From positions 496,001 through 560,000 of the forward strand of contig NZ_CP095412.1 in the NCBI RefSeq assembly GCF_023016265.1: a DNA stretch of 64,000 nucleotides, read 5' to 3'. This DNA is from Blastococcus sp. PRF04-17. Its GTDB lineage: Bacteria; Actinomycetota; Actinomycetes; Mycobacteriales; Geodermatophilaceae. Shown here piece after piece: positions 54,968-63,364 of the stretch; the first letter of the stretch is position 1, and each line of letters opens with the position of its first letter. A program made the position numbers and the translations under genes. A model generated the notes under the pieces. The model made no database searches. It was not told where the DNA came from and worked only from the letters and a program-made list of their open reading frames with translations.

Positions 54968-55060
54968 GCGAACCTCTCTTCCGGGCACGGAGTGCTCGGG
55001 CATCGGCCCCCGTGCAGGGGCCCGCCGCGAGCGTGCGAGTGGTGGGGGCACGGGGGTCCT

Positions 55061-55426
55061 TCAGATGTGGGGGACGTCGTCGGGGAGGTCGTAGAACGTC
55101 GGGTGGCGGTAGACCTTGTCGCCACTGGGGGCGAACAGCGGGTCCTTCTCGTCGGGGCTCGACGCCGTGATGTCGGCCGCCTTGACCACCCAGATGCTCA
55201 CGCCCTCGTTGCGGCGGGTGTACAGGTCGCGGGCGGCGTAGACGGCCATCTCGTCGTCCGGGGCGTGCAGCGAGCCGACGTGCACGTGGTTGAGCCCGCG
55301 CTTGCCGCGGACGAACACCTCGTAGAGCGGCCAGTCGTGCTTCACGGTCCCGGGGCTGGAGGTCACCGGGACCTCCGGCCCGGTGGGGACGGCGCCGTGG
55401 CCGCCTTCGGCGGTGAGGTCAGACAT
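55061..55426 (-). CDS. paaB: Phenylacetyl-CoA epoxidase subunit PaaB
   Basis: The 121 residues contain [50 protein letters not shown] and end [13 protein letters not shown], the complete PaaB signature. PaaB bridges PaaAC units and takes part in electron transfer. ATG 55426 overlaps the PaaA stop by eight bases. Confidence 0.95.
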   Translation of the reverse strand: MSDLTAEGGHGAVPTGPEVPVTSSPGTVKHDWPLYEVFVRGKRGLNHVHVGSLHAPDDEMAVYAARDLYTRRNEGVSIWVVKAADITASSPDEKDPLFAPSGDKVYRHPTFYDLPDDVPHI

Positions 55427-56378
55427 CGGCGTGCTTCTCCGCATAGGCCATCGCCGCCTCGGTCACCCAGGCGTTGTCGTCGCGGGCGGCACGACGGCGG
55501 GTGATCCGGACGTCGTTCATGGGGCCGCCGCCGCTGATGACCCGCTTGAACTCCGCCCAGTCGATCGCGCCGAACCGCCAGTGGCCCGAGGTCTCGTCGT
55601 AGGTGAGGTCGGGGTCGGGCAGCGTCACGCCGAGGACCTCGGCCTGCGGCACCGTCATGTCGACGAACCGCTGGCGCAGCTCGTCGTTGCTGTGCCGCTT
55701 GATGCCCCACGCCATCGACTGCGCCGAGTTCGGGCTGTCGTCGTCCGGGGGGCCGAACATCATCAGCGAGGGCCACCACCAGCGGTCGACGGCGTCCTGG
55801 ACCATCGCCCGCTGGGCGTCGGTGCCGCCCATCATCGTGAGCAGCAGCTCGTAACCCTGCCGCTGGTGGAAGGACTCCTCCTTGCAGATGCGGATCATCG
55901 CCCGGGCGTAGGGGCCGTAGGAGGAGCGGCACAGCGGCACCTGGTTGCAGATCGCCGCTCCGTCGACCAGCCAGCCGATCACCCCGACGTCGGCGTAGCT
56001 CAGCGTCGGGTAGTTGAAGATGGAGCTGTACTTCTGCTTGCGCTCGATGAGCTTGTCGGTGAGGTCGGCCCGGTCGGCACCGAGCGTCTCGGCGGCGGCG
56101 TAGAGGTACATGCCGTGGCCGGCCTCGTCCTGCACCTTGGCCAGCAGGATCGCCTTGCGCCGCAGGCTGGGGGCGGCGAGCAGCCAGTCGCCCTCGGGCT
56201 GCATGCCGATGATCTCCGAGTGCGCGTGCTGGGCGACCTGGCGGATCAGCGTCCTCCGGTAGCCGTCGGGCATCCAGTCGCGGGGCTCGATGCGGTGGCC
56301 GGCGGCGATCGTGGCGTCGAAGAGGGCCTGCAGCGTCCCCTCGTCGGGGGCCGCTCGCTCGAGCGGTGGTGCCGCCAT
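55419..56378 (-). CDS. paaA: Phenylacetyl-CoA epoxidase catalytic subunit PaaA
   Basis: The 319-residue diiron enzyme shows the two ExxH pairs E85-H88 (DEAGH) and E168-H171 (EESFH), with E55 as a further ligand. It adds one oxygen to phenylacetyl-CoA, forming the 1,2-epoxide. It is the first gene of the paa operon. The ATG has a GAGGGGGACGG ribosome binding site and lies 16 bp from the operator-controlled promoter. Confidence 0.96.
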   Translation of the reverse strand: MAAPPLERAAPDEGTLQALFDATIAAGHRIEPRDWMPDGYRRTLIRQVAQHAHSEIIGMQPEGDWLLAAPSLRRKAILLAKVQDEAGHGMYLYAAAETLGADRADLTDKLIERKQKYSSIFNYPTLSYADVGVIGWLVDGAAICNQVPLCRSSYGPYARAMIRICKEESFHQRQGYELLLTMMGGTDAQRAMVQDAVDRWWWPSLMMFGPPDDDSPNSAQSMAWGIKRHSNDELRQRFVDMTVPQAEVLGVTLPDPDLTYDETSGHWRFGAIDWAEFKRVISGGGPMNDVRITRRRAARDDNAWVTEAAMAYAEKHADV

Positions 56379-56393
56379 CCGTCCCCCTCGGGC

Positions 56394-56424
56394 TATTTAC
56401 TGACCGAACGGTCAGGAATAGTGT
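56394..56424. promoter_or_regulatory. PaaR-type operator between overlapping divergent promoters
   Basis: CTGACCG and CGGTCAG (56400-56415) form a perfect palindrome with an AA centre, matching the known actinobacterial TetR/PaaR box style. On the plus strand TTTACT (56396-56401) and TAGTGT (56419-56424), 17 bp apart, form a promoter for the regulator. On the minus strand TAAATA (56399-56394) is a -10 for paaA. The operator overlaps both. Confidence 0.75.
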
Positions 56425-56466
56425 GACGCAGGCCACGGGCTCCAGGCAAGCGTCCAGGGGGTGTGC

Positions 56467-57072
56467 ATGACCGCGACGACGAGCCGGCGCGGACGTCCCG
56501 GGCACTCGCTGGACTCGCTGCTCGCCGTCGCGGTGGCCGTGTTCGACGAGCGCGGCTACGAGGCGACCAGCATGGAGGAGGTCGCCGCGCGGCTCGGCGT
56601 CACCAAGTCGGCGATCTACCACCACGTGCCGAGCAAGGGAGAGCTGCTCCGGCTGGCACTCGATCGGGCGCTGGACGCGCTGTTCGCCGTCACCGAGGAG
56701 CCGGCGGCGACCACCGGCCCGGCGATCGACCGGCTCGAGCACGTCGTGCGCGGGTCGATCCGCGTGCTCGCCGCCGAGCTGCCGTTCGTGACGCTGCTGC
56801 TGCGGCTGCGCGGCAACTCGGAGGTGGAGCGGCGCGCCCTGGACCGGCGGCGCGAGTTCGACCGCGTGGTCACCGGGCTGGTCCGGGCCGCCGAGGAGCA
56901 GGGCGACGTCCGCCCGGACGTCGACCCGGCGGTCATCGGCCGGCTCCTGTTCGGCACCGTCAACTCGCTGACCGAGTGGTACCGGCCCGACGGCGGGCTG
57001 ACCCCCGACGCGCTGGCCGACACGGTGGTGGCCGTCGCGTTCACCGGACTGCGCGCCCGGCCGGTGGGTTAG
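56467..57072 (+). CDS. TetR-family regulator of the paa operon (PaaR-like)
   Basis: The 201 residues begin with a TetR helix-turn-helix (FDERGYEATSMEEVAARLGVTKSAIYHHVPSKGELL), and the C-terminal ligand domain is about 130 residues. Divergent orientation and the palindromic operator at 56400 point to control of paaABCDE, with phenylacetyl-CoA as likely inducer. ATG 56467 has AGGGGG five bases upstream. Confidence 0.9.
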   Translation: MTATTSRRGRPGHSLDSLLAVAVAVFDERGYEATSMEEVAARLGVTKSAIYHHVPSKGELLRLALDRALDALFAVTEEPAATTGPAIDRLEHVVRGSIRVLAAELPFVTLLLRLRGNSEVERRALDRRREFDRVVTGLVRAAEEQGDVRPDVDPAVIGRLLFGTVNSLTEWYRPDGGLTPDALADTVVAVAFTGLRARPVG

Positions 57073-57593
57073 TGCGCGACAAGCCCCTGCCCGACGTCGT
57101 CGCCCCGGACCTGGACGTGCTGTTCTGCGGGATCAACCCGTCCCTGATGTCGGCCGCCCGCGGGCACCACTTCGCGCGGCCGGGCAACCGGTTCTGGCCG
57201 GCGCTGCATCTCGCGGGGCTCACGCCGCGGCTGCTGACGCCGGACGAGGACCGCGAGCTGCTGCGCTACGGGCTCGGCGTCACGAACCTCGCCGACCGGC
57301 CGACCCGCGCCGCAGCCGAGCTGACTCCGGACGAGCTGCGGGAGGGCGGGGCGGCGCTGGCGGACCTGGTGGCGGAGTACCGCCCGCGGGTGCTCGCCGT
57401 CCTCGGCGTCACCGCCTGGCGGACGGCGTTCGGCCGGCCGCGGGCGACGCCGGGCCGGCAGCCCGAGCGGATCGGCGGAGCGGTGACGTGGGTGGTGCCG
57501 AACCCCAGCGGGCTCAACGCCCATCACCAGCTCGCCGACCTCGCGCGCTGCTACGGCGCGCTGCGTCCGGGCGGCGGCGGGGTCGACGTGTAG
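57072..57593 (+). CDS. mug: Mismatch-specific uracil/thymine DNA glycosylase
   Basis: The 173 residues carry the Mug signature: VLFCGINPSLMSAARGHHFARPGNRFWPALHLAGLT, TNLADRPTRAAAEL and VVPNPSGLNAHH. It removes uracil or thymine from G mismatches. The GTG start overlaps the regulator stop (TTAGTG). It is probably a passenger of the paaR transcript. Confidence 0.92.
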   Translation: MRDKPLPDVVAPDLDVLFCGINPSLMSAARGHHFARPGNRFWPALHLAGLTPRLLTPDEDRELLRYGLGVTNLADRPTRAAAELTPDELREGGAALADLVAEYRPRVLAVLGVTAWRTAFGRPRATPGRQPERIGGAVTWVVPNPSGLNAHHQLADLARCYGALRPGGGGVDV

Positions 57594-57597
57594 GCGG

Positions 57598-58872
57598 TCA
57601 GCCGGACAGCAGCCCCTCGGCGCGGTCGGCGGCGCTCGGCCGGGTGTCTCGCTCCTTCGCCAGGGTGTCGGCGAACTGCCGGGCGGCACGGGCGGGGGCG
57701 GGGTCGTCGAGCAGTCGTCGCACCGCGGCGGCGATGCGGACCGGCGGCGCCGACTTCGGCACCCGGACCCCGGCACCGAGGCGGAGCACGCGCACGGTGT
57801 TGTCCTTCTGGTCGCGGCCCATCGGCATGCACACGAGTGGCACGCCGGCGGCCAGGGTCTTGAGGACGGTGCCGTGGCCGGCGTGCGTGACCACCACGGC
57901 GGTCTCGCGGAGCACGGCGCCGTGGGGTGCGGCGCGCACGACCCGCACGTTGGCCGGGGCGGGGACGGCGGCCGGATCGACCGCGCGTCCCGTGGTGACC
58001 AGCCCCCGCACCGGCAGCCGGCCGAGCGCCGCGGAGGCCCGGCGCAGCAGATCGGCCTGGTCCTGGAACACCGAGCTGGCGGCGACCAGGACCAGCGGGC
58101 CGTCGCCGTCCGGCCGCCAGTCGTCGGATGCGGCCCAGTCCGGGTCGTCCAGCTGTGGGCCGACGAAGTGCACGTTGCCCGGGATGTGCGGTGAGCTGAA
58201 GTCGAACGAGGGGCTGGTCATCACCAGGACCTCGGTGCACCGGTCCAGCAGCCCGAACATGTCGTCGACGGGTTGCTGGCCGTGGGCGCGCAGCGCCGGT
58301 TCCAGGGCGCGCCCGAGCCGGCGGGCCAGCGATCGCAGGACGGTGAGGGCCATCGCGTCGCGGGCCCGGCCCAGCGGCCCCGCGCCCGGCAGCCACCCGG
58401 TGCCGAACACCGGCATCCCGCGGGTCGGGGGCAGGTAGATGTTCGGCATGAGGGCGGCCGTCGGCAGCCCGCTGGCGATGCCCCCGATGAGGATCCCCGG
58501 TACTGCGCCCTCCAGGAGCAGGGCGTCCGGGTGCCGGTCCGCCACCGCGGCGACGACGTCGTCGGCGTAGGCGGCGGCGGGGCCGATGAAGAGCCGGTCG
58601 CGGGCCGCGGCGAGCTGCCGCCCCGGATGTCCGCGCTCCAACTCGCGGATCAGCGCGGTCTGCTCGGCGACCGAGGAGAAGGACGGCGCGGTGCGCCAGG
58701 GCAGGAAGCCGCACCCGGCCGATCGCGCCGACGTCTCCCCGGTGGGGTCGGCGAGGACGTCGACGTGGTGGCCGCGCCGGACCAGCTCCCGGGCCAGGCC
58801 CAGCGCGGGCGGCAGGGTGCCGCCGCCGTCGATGACCGCCATGAGGAACCGACGGGAGGAGACCTCTGGCAT
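57598..58872 (-). CDS. UGT/MGT-type glycosyltransferase
   Basis: The 424-residue GT-B protein starts MAVIDGGGTLPPALGLARELVRRGH and has the sugar-nucleotide region VVVTHAGHGTVLKTLAAGVPLVCMPMGRDQKDNT, as in macrolide and MGT-like glycosyltransferases. HAGHG and DQKDN line the donor site. It could glycosylate a small hydrophobic molecule for inactivation. It converges on the glycosylase gene with a 4-bp gap. Confidence 0.9.
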   Translation of the reverse strand: MPEVSSRRFLMAVIDGGGTLPPALGLARELVRRGHHVDVLADPTGETSARSAGCGFLPWRTAPSFSSVAEQTALIRELERGHPGRQLAAARDRLFIGPAAAYADDVVAAVADRHPDALLLEGAVPGILIGGIASGLPTAALMPNIYLPPTRGMPVFGTGWLPGAGPLGRARDAMALTVLRSLARRLGRALEPALRAHGQQPVDDMFGLLDRCTEVLVMTSPSFDFSSPHIPGNVHFVGPQLDDPDWAASDDWRPDGDGPLVLVAASSVFQDQADLLRRASAALGRLPVRGLVTTGRAVDPAAVPAPANVRVVRAAPHGAVLRETAVVVTHAGHGTVLKTLAAGVPLVCMPMGRDQKDNTVRVLRLGAGVRVPKSAPPVRIAAAVRRLLDDPAPARAARQFADTLAKERDTRPSAADRAEGLLSG

Positions 58873-58942
58873 GTCGCACCGTCCCGGCGGCAGGCGGCGT
58901 GGACCGCCAGCATCCCGTGCCGCCGCCCGTCGGGGAAGGAGG

Positions 58943-59320
58943 TCAGGTGCGGGGCAGGGGGGTGGAGGCGTAGGCGAGCAGGCGCCAGTCGCCGTCCGGC
59001 CTCGCCCACACGGCCAGCGCCAGGTTGTCGATCGTCTTCGCCGTTCCGTCGACCAGCAGGTCCGCGGTCATCCGGCCGACCACGACGGCGGTGTCGCCGA
59101 CGACGTCCACGCGCTCCACCGGATGGTCGAGCCGGTGGTAGACGTAGTAGCCGCGCTCGATCTTGGCGAGGTACTCGGCCTTGGTGTCCCGGACGCCGCT
59201 GGAGTGGGCGTAGCTGAGCCGGTCGTCGAACAGCCGGTCCAGCGTGGCCAGGTCGGGTCCCAGCAAAGCGTCGTACCGGAGGTCCTCGGCGGCCAGGACG
59301 GCGCGGACGTCGTCGTCCAT
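58943..59320 (-). CDS. NTF2-like (DUF4440) protein
   Basis: The 125 residues have the DUF4440 pattern: VRAVLAAEDLRYDALLGPDLATLDRLFDDRLSYAHSSG, then TKAEYLAKIERGYYVYHRLD and LALAVWARPDGDWRLLAYASTPL. The function is unknown; the fold often acts in small-molecule binding or isomerisation. The ATG lies six bases after a TACCGT -10 box, with no ribosome binding site. Confidence 0.85.
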   Translation of the reverse strand: MDDDVRAVLAAEDLRYDALLGPDLATLDRLFDDRLSYAHSSGVRDTKAEYLAKIERGYYVYHRLDHPVERVDVVGDTAVVVGRMTADLLVDGTAKTIDNLALAVWARPDGDWRLLAYASTPLPRT

Positions 59321-59326
59321 GCCCGG

Positions 59327-59332
59327 ACGGTA
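59327..59332 (-). promoter_or_regulatory. Leaderless -10 box of the DUF4440 gene
   Basis: TACCGT on the minus strand, six bases before ATG 59320. Confidence 0.5.
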
Positions 59333-59345
59333 GTGCGTACCGCCG

Positions 59346-59810
59346 TCAGCGACCCTGGCGGGCCCGGTAGCGCTCGGCCCGGCGGGCGGCGGCTGCCCGC
59401 CGGCGCTCGCTCTCCTGCTCGGCCCGGGCCATCGCGAGCCGCTCGCGGGTAGCTGTCGCCGTCCCGGCCGGGTAGCCGGCGCGCACGATCCGGTTCTCGG
59501 TCGTCTCCGGCATGTAGGCCAGGGAGAAGAACAGGGCGAGGAAGACCCCACCGAGCGCGGCCATGCCACGGATCCAGAACTCGCCGGGGACGAGCAGCAG
59601 CACCAGGCCGATCGGCACGGCGAGCTGCACGAAGGAGCGCAGTACGTGACGCAGCCCCCAGGTGCGCGTGGTGGTGTCGTGCAGGACCCACGGGCTGAAC
59701 CGGGCGGGGAGCCGGCCGCCCAGGGCGTACCAGAACCAGCGAACGGGGCCGGGACGGCGCAGCTTCGGCGCGGGGGTCTCGGTCACGTCCGGCAGCTCCT
59801 TCGTGGGCAC
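59346..59810 (-). CDS. DUF5313 membrane protein
   Basis: The protein has RPGPVRWFWYALGGRLPARFSPWVLHDTTTRTWGLRHVLRS, two transmembrane helices (LAVPIGLVLLLVPG and MAALGGVFLALFFSLAYM), then ETTENRIVRAGYPAG and a basic Arg/Ala tail, matching DUF5313 of actinobacteria. I prefer GTG 59810 over 59819 because a TATCGT box ends seven bases upstream. The length is then 154. It is preceded by a MarR-type operator. Confidence 0.82.
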   Translation of the reverse strand: MPTKELPDVTETPAPKLRRPGPVRWFWYALGGRLPARFSPWVLHDTTTRTWGLRHVLRSFVQLAVPIGLVLLLVPGEFWIRGMAALGGVFLALFFSLAYMPETTENRIVRAGYPAGTATATRERLAMARAEQESERRRAAAARRAERYRARQGR

Positions 59811-59817
59811 GGCAACC

Positions 59818-59838
59818 ACGATACTTGGCGTGCAAACT
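59818..59838 (-). promoter_or_regulatory. Leaderless -10 box with adjoining MarR-type operator (DUF5313 gene)
   Basis: TATCGT (59823-59818, minus) is followed directly upstream by CTTGGCGTGCAAACT (59824-59838, plus reading), nearly the same as the site in front of the marR-type gene. Confidence 0.5.
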
Positions 59839-59861
59839 ATCGGGTCATCGATGCCGGTGAA

Positions 59862-60338
59862 TCAGGTCGCATCCTGCTCGCCGAGCGCGCGCTGGGACGC
59901 CGCGATCACCCGCGTCAGCGAGGTGTGGAGCGCCTTCAGCTCGTCCAGGTCCATGCCCAGTTTGCCGACGATGCCGGGCGGGATCTGCTCGGCGCGGCTG
60001 CGCAGGGCGCGGCCGGCGGTGGTCAGCTCGATCGACAGCGCCCGCTCGTCACGCGGATCCCGGCCCCGGCGCACGTAGCCGGCCGCCTCCAGCCGCTTGA
60101 CCAGCGGGGACAGAGTGCCCGGATCGAGCTGGAGCAGGCGGCTGAGCCGCGTGACCGACAGTGGCCCCTGTTCCCAGAGGGCGAGCATGACGAGGTACTG
60201 AGGGTGCGTCAGGCCCATCGGCTCGAGGAACGGCCGGTAGACGGCGACGACGTTGCGAGCCGCCACCGACAGCGCGAAGCAGACCTGCTGGTCGAGCGCC
60301 AGAGCGTCGACAGCGTCGAGCTCGGAAGTCGTCGTCAT
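59862..60338 (-). CDS. MarR/OhrR-family regulator
   Basis: The 158-residue protein resembles OhrR: DQQVCFALSVAARNV with a cysteine at residue 20, the typical peroxide-sensing position, YRPFLEPMGLTHPQYLVMLALWE, and the winged helix LLQLDPGTLSPLVKRLEAAGYVRR. It probably senses organic peroxides or electrophiles and is autorepressed. No ohr gene is adjacent; the DUF5313 gene downstream may be its target. Confidence 0.88.
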   Translation of the reverse strand: MTTTSELDAVDALALDQQVCFALSVAARNVVAVYRPFLEPMGLTHPQYLVMLALWEQGPLSVTRLSRLLQLDPGTLSPLVKRLEAAGYVRRGRDPRDERALSIELTTAGRALRSRAEQIPPGIVGKLGMDLDELKALHTSLTRVIAASQRALGEQDAT

Positions 60339-60344
60339 GCCGTC

Positions 60345-60370
60345 AGCGTACCGACGATTGGTACACCAAG
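60345..60370 (-). promoter_or_regulatory. Leaderless promoter and operator of the marR-type gene
   Basis: TACGCT (minus strand, 60350-60345) ends six bases before ATG 60338. Five bases upstream lies CTTGGTGTACCAATC (60370-60356), containing the arms TTGGT and ACCAA. A protein bound there would cover the promoter. Confidence 0.6.
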
Positions 60371-60372
60371 CG

Positions 60373-60996
60373 TCAGGTGACCAGGACGACGACCAGCGTG
60401 CGGGGGCCGTGCACGCCCTCGACGCGCTGCAGCTCGATGTCGCTGGTGGCCGACGGACCGCTGATCAGCGTCAGCGGGGCGCGCGGATCGAGCCGCGCGA
60501 GACCCTCCGGTACGCCGCCGACGACCTGGTCCGAGGTCACCACGCAGACCAGGCAGTCGGGCAGCAGCGACAGGGCACGGCGGCCGCAGCGCGGGCTGCC
60601 GTCGAGCACGAGGGTGCCGGTGTCGGCGACCGCCACGGTGACGCCGGTGACCGTGGCCGCGTGCTCGGCCAGTGCCACGGCCGGGCGGCCGTCGTCCTCG
60701 ACCGCGCCGTCCGGCCGCCACTCAGCGGGCAGGCCCGGGGCGACGACCACGTCACCGTGCGAGTGGGCCCCGAGCGCCGCCTGCAGCGCGGTGGCGACCG
60801 TGCCGGCCACCTCGTCCGCCAGACAGCGCACGACCGTCGCCTTGTAGTCCTCCAGCCGGTCGACGAGCACGTCGAGGAGCTCGGTGGTCGGCCGCCCGTC
60901 GGCGGTGCGGTAGCCGCGCACGATGTCCGGCACGGGGGCGCGGTGCTCGCCGAGCGCCGTCCGGATCCGGCCGAGGATCTCCTCGCGGGCGCTCAT
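60373..60996 (-). CDS. lutC: Lactate utilisation protein C (LUD domain)
   Basis: The 207 residues (EILGRIRTALGEHR, TVAVADTGTLVL, CVVTSDQVVGGVPEGLARL, TLISGPSATSDIELQRVEGVHGPRTLVVVLV) are a complete LUD-domain LutC/YkgG protein. With LutA and LutB it oxidises L-lactate to pyruvate on Fe-S clusters. It overlaps lutB by four bases. Confidence 0.93.
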   Translation of the reverse strand: MSAREEILGRIRTALGEHRAPVPDIVRGYRTADGRPTTELLDVLVDRLEDYKATVVRCLADEVAGTVATALQAALGAHSHGDVVVAPGLPAEWRPDGAVEDDGRPAVALAEHAATVTGVTVAVADTGTLVLDGSPRCGRRALSLLPDCLVCVVTSDQVVGGVPEGLARLDPRAPLTLISGPSATSDIELQRVEGVHGPRTLVVVLVT

Positions 60997-62477
60997 CGGC
61001 CGCGCTCCCGGACCCACTGCTGCGTGAACGTCTCGCGCGGCGGGGTCGGCAGGTCGCGGGTGCGCGTCCACTTCGACGCCGGCGGCGGCAGCGCGGCGGG
61101 CAGGGTCGGCTTCCCGCGGGACAGGAGCCGACCCAGGCCGGCCGCTCGCTGCGCGAGCCGCCAGAGGCGTGGGGTGGACATGGCCTTGGCCAGCGCCCGG
61201 AACGCGACGGCCTCGGGCGTGGTCCGCTCCTGCGCCTCGACGTGCTCGGCGCGCAGGTGCACCAGGATCGACGGGATGTCGATGGCCACCGGGCAGACGT
61301 CGTAGCAGGCACCGCACAGGCTGCTCGCGTAGGGCAGCGAGGCGTTGTCCTCGACCCCGGTCAGCTGCGGGGAGAGGACGGCGCCGATGGGGCCCGGATA
61401 GACCGAGCCGTAGGCGTGCCCACCGGCGCGCTCGTACACGGGGCAGACGTTGAGGCAGGCCGAGCAGCGGATGCAGTGCAGCGCCGCGCGGCCCACCTCG
61501 TCGGCGAGCACCGCCGTCCGCCCGTTGTCCACCAGGACCAGGTGGAACTCCTGCGGCCCGTCGCCGGGCGTCACGCCGGCCCACAGCGACGTGTACGGGT
61601 TCATCCGCTCGCCGGTGGAGCTGCGGGGGAGCAGCTGGAGGAACACCTCGAGGTCGCGCCAGGTCGGCACCACCTTCTCGATGCCCATGACCGTGATGAG
61701 TGTCCGCGGAAGGGTGAGGCACATCCGCCCGTTGCCCTCCGACTCGACGACGGCGAGGGTGCCGGTCTCGGCGACGGCGAAGTTGGCGCCGCTGATGGCG
61801 ACCCGGGCGCGGAGGAACCGCTCGCGCAGATGGGCTCGCGCGGCCATGGCCAGCCGGCGCGGCTCGTCGGTGAGGTCGGCGTCGACGCCCTGCTCCTGGA
61901 ACTGCGGCATCGTCCGCAGGAAGATCTCGCGGATCTCGGCCCGGTTCTTGTGGATGGCCGGGACGAGGATGTGGCTCGGCGTGTCCTCGCCGAGCTGGAC
62001 GATGAGCTCGGCGAGGTCGGTCTCGTGCGCGGCGATGCCGGCCGCTTCGAGCGCCTCGTTGAGGCCGATCTCCTGGGTGGCCATCGACTTGACCTTGACC
62101 ACCTCGTCGGTGCCGGTCGCCTGCACGAGCCGGATGACGATCTCGTTGGCCTCCTCGGCGTCGCGGGCCCAGTGCACGGTGCCGCCGCGGGCGGTGACCT
62201 GCTCCTCGAGGGCGACGAGGTGCTCGTCGAGCCGGGCCATGGTGGCGGCCTTGATCGCCCGCCCGGCCTCGCGGAGCTCCGCCCAGTCGGGCACCTCGTC
62301 GACGACGGCCTTGCGCTTGGCGCGGATGGTCGAGGTCGCGTGGCCGAGATTTGCCCGCAGCTGGCCGTCCCGCAGGGACTCGCGCGCGGCGTCGGGGAAC
62401 GAGCGGTCGCCGCGCAGGTGGCCCACCCCCCGGGGCGCATGAGGCAGCGACGGCATCCCCAGGTCGACGGCGCTCAC
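60993..62477 (-). CDS. lutB: Lactate utilisation iron-sulfur protein LutB
   Basis: The 494-residue protein has a LUD-like N-terminal half (KVKSMATQEIGLNEALE, GANFAVAETGTLAVVESEGNGRM) and two 4Fe-4S clusters (CIRCSACLNVCPV and CGACYDVCPV, near 345-410). It is the central electron-transfer subunit. A pair of 20-bp hairpin repeats lies between it and lutA. Confidence 0.94.
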   Translation of the reverse strand: MSAVDLGMPSLPHAPRGVGHLRGDRSFPDAARESLRDGQLRANLGHATSTIRAKRKAVVDEVPDWAELREAGRAIKAATMARLDEHLVALEEQVTARGGTVHWARDAEEANEIVIRLVQATGTDEVVKVKSMATQEIGLNEALEAAGIAAHETDLAELIVQLGEDTPSHILVPAIHKNRAEIREIFLRTMPQFQEQGVDADLTDEPRRLAMAARAHLRERFLRARVAISGANFAVAETGTLAVVESEGNGRMCLTLPRTLITVMGIEKVVPTWRDLEVFLQLLPRSSTGERMNPYTSLWAGVTPGDGPQEFHLVLVDNGRTAVLADEVGRAALHCIRCSACLNVCPVYERAGGHAYGSVYPGPIGAVLSPQLTGVEDNASLPYASSLCGACYDVCPVAIDIPSILVHLRAEHVEAQERTTPEAVAFRALAKAMSTPRLWRLAQRAAGLGRLLSRGKPTLPAALPPPASKWTRTRDLPTPPRETFTQQWVRERGR

Positions 62478-62488
62478 CGCCAGCTCCC

Positions 62489-62541
62489 GCTTTCTGTACC
62501 GAAAGCTGCCCGGGGCGGCGCAGCTTTCTGTACCGAAAGCT
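62489..62541. repeat. Direct pair of the dispersed 20-bp hairpin unit, in the lut operon
   Basis: Two plus-strand copies of AGCTTTCTGTACCGAAAGCT, at 62489-62507 (first base missing) and 62522-62541, are again 34 bp apart with a 14-nt spacer. They fill most of the 73-bp gap between lutA and lutB. They could weaken or uncouple expression of lutB and lutC from lutA. Confidence 0.85.
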
Positions 62542-62550
62542 GTAACGGGG

Positions 62551-63339
62551 TCATCGGGGGACCGCCGGGGAGGTCGACTGCCGCGGCGTGACGGCTTCCT
62601 CGGTCGACGCCAGGATCTCGGCCAGGTGCACCGTCCGCGTACCGGCGCGCAGCCGCGACAGGCCGCCGCCGATGTGCATCAGGCAGGACGCGTCGCCGGC
62701 CGTGCACACCTCCGCGTGCGTGGACAGCACGTTGGCCATCTTGTCGGTGAGCATCGCGGTCGACGTCTCCGCGTTCTTCACCGCGAACGTGCCGCCGAAG
62801 CCGCAGCACTGGTCGGCGGCCGGGAGCTCCACCAGGTCGAGGCCCCGCACCGCCCGCAGCAGCTGCAGCGGCCGGTCGCCGACCCGGAGCATGCGCAGCG
62901 AGTGGCAGGTGGGGTGGTAGGTCACGCGGTGCGGGTAGTACGCGCCGACGTCGGTCACGCCGAGGACGTCGACCAGGAACTGGGACAGCTCGTACGTCCG
63001 GTCGGCGAGTGCCGCCGCGTCGTCGGCGAGCGCGTGGTCGCCGGCACGGCGGGCGACCATCGCCTGCTGGTGGTGGATCGAGGCCACGCACGAGCCGGAC
63101 GGCGCGACGATCGCCTCGACACCAGAAGACAGGGCCCCGGCGAAGGCGCGCACGTGGTTGGCGACGATCGGCACCGCCTCGCGGCGGTAGCCGGTGTTGA
63201 CATGCATCTGGCCGCAGCAGGACTGCCCGGGCGGGACGACGACGTCGTGGCCGAGCCGCTCGAGCAACACGGCGGTCGCCGTCGCCACCTGCGGCACCAT
63301 CGTGTCGACCAGGCAGGTGGCGAAGAGAGCGACCTTCAC
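62551..63339 (-). CDS. lutA: Lactate utilisation protein LutA (CCG domain)
   Basis: The 262 residues have VALFATCLVDTMVPQVATATAVLLERLGHDV and two cysteine-rich CCG blocks (QSCCGQMHVNTGY and QCCGFGGTFAVKN), as in LutA/GlpC proteins. It is the FeS subunit of lactate oxidase LutABC. GTG 63339 gives the conserved VKVALFATC start. It follows the fumarylacetoacetase-family gene by 25 bp. Confidence 0.94.
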   Translation of the reverse strand: MKVALFATCLVDTMVPQVATATAVLLERLGHDVVVPPGQSCCGQMHVNTGYRREAVPIVANHVRAFAGALSSGVEAIVAPSGSCVASIHHQQAMVARRAGDHALADDAAALADRTYELSQFLVDVLGVTDVGAYYPHRVTYHPTCHSLRMLRVGDRPLQLLRAVRGLDLVELPAADQCCGFGGTFAVKNAETSTAMLTDKMANVLSTHAEVCTAGDASCLMHIGGGLSRLRAGTRTVHLAEILASTEEAVTPRQSTSPAVPR

Positions 63340-63364
63340 GCGGTCCTCGATCCGGCCGCCCCGG

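Noticed and set aside
62477-62551. A small peptide gene in the lutA-lutB gap
   Set aside because: The readings in this gap come from the palindromic repeat and have no ribosome binding site.
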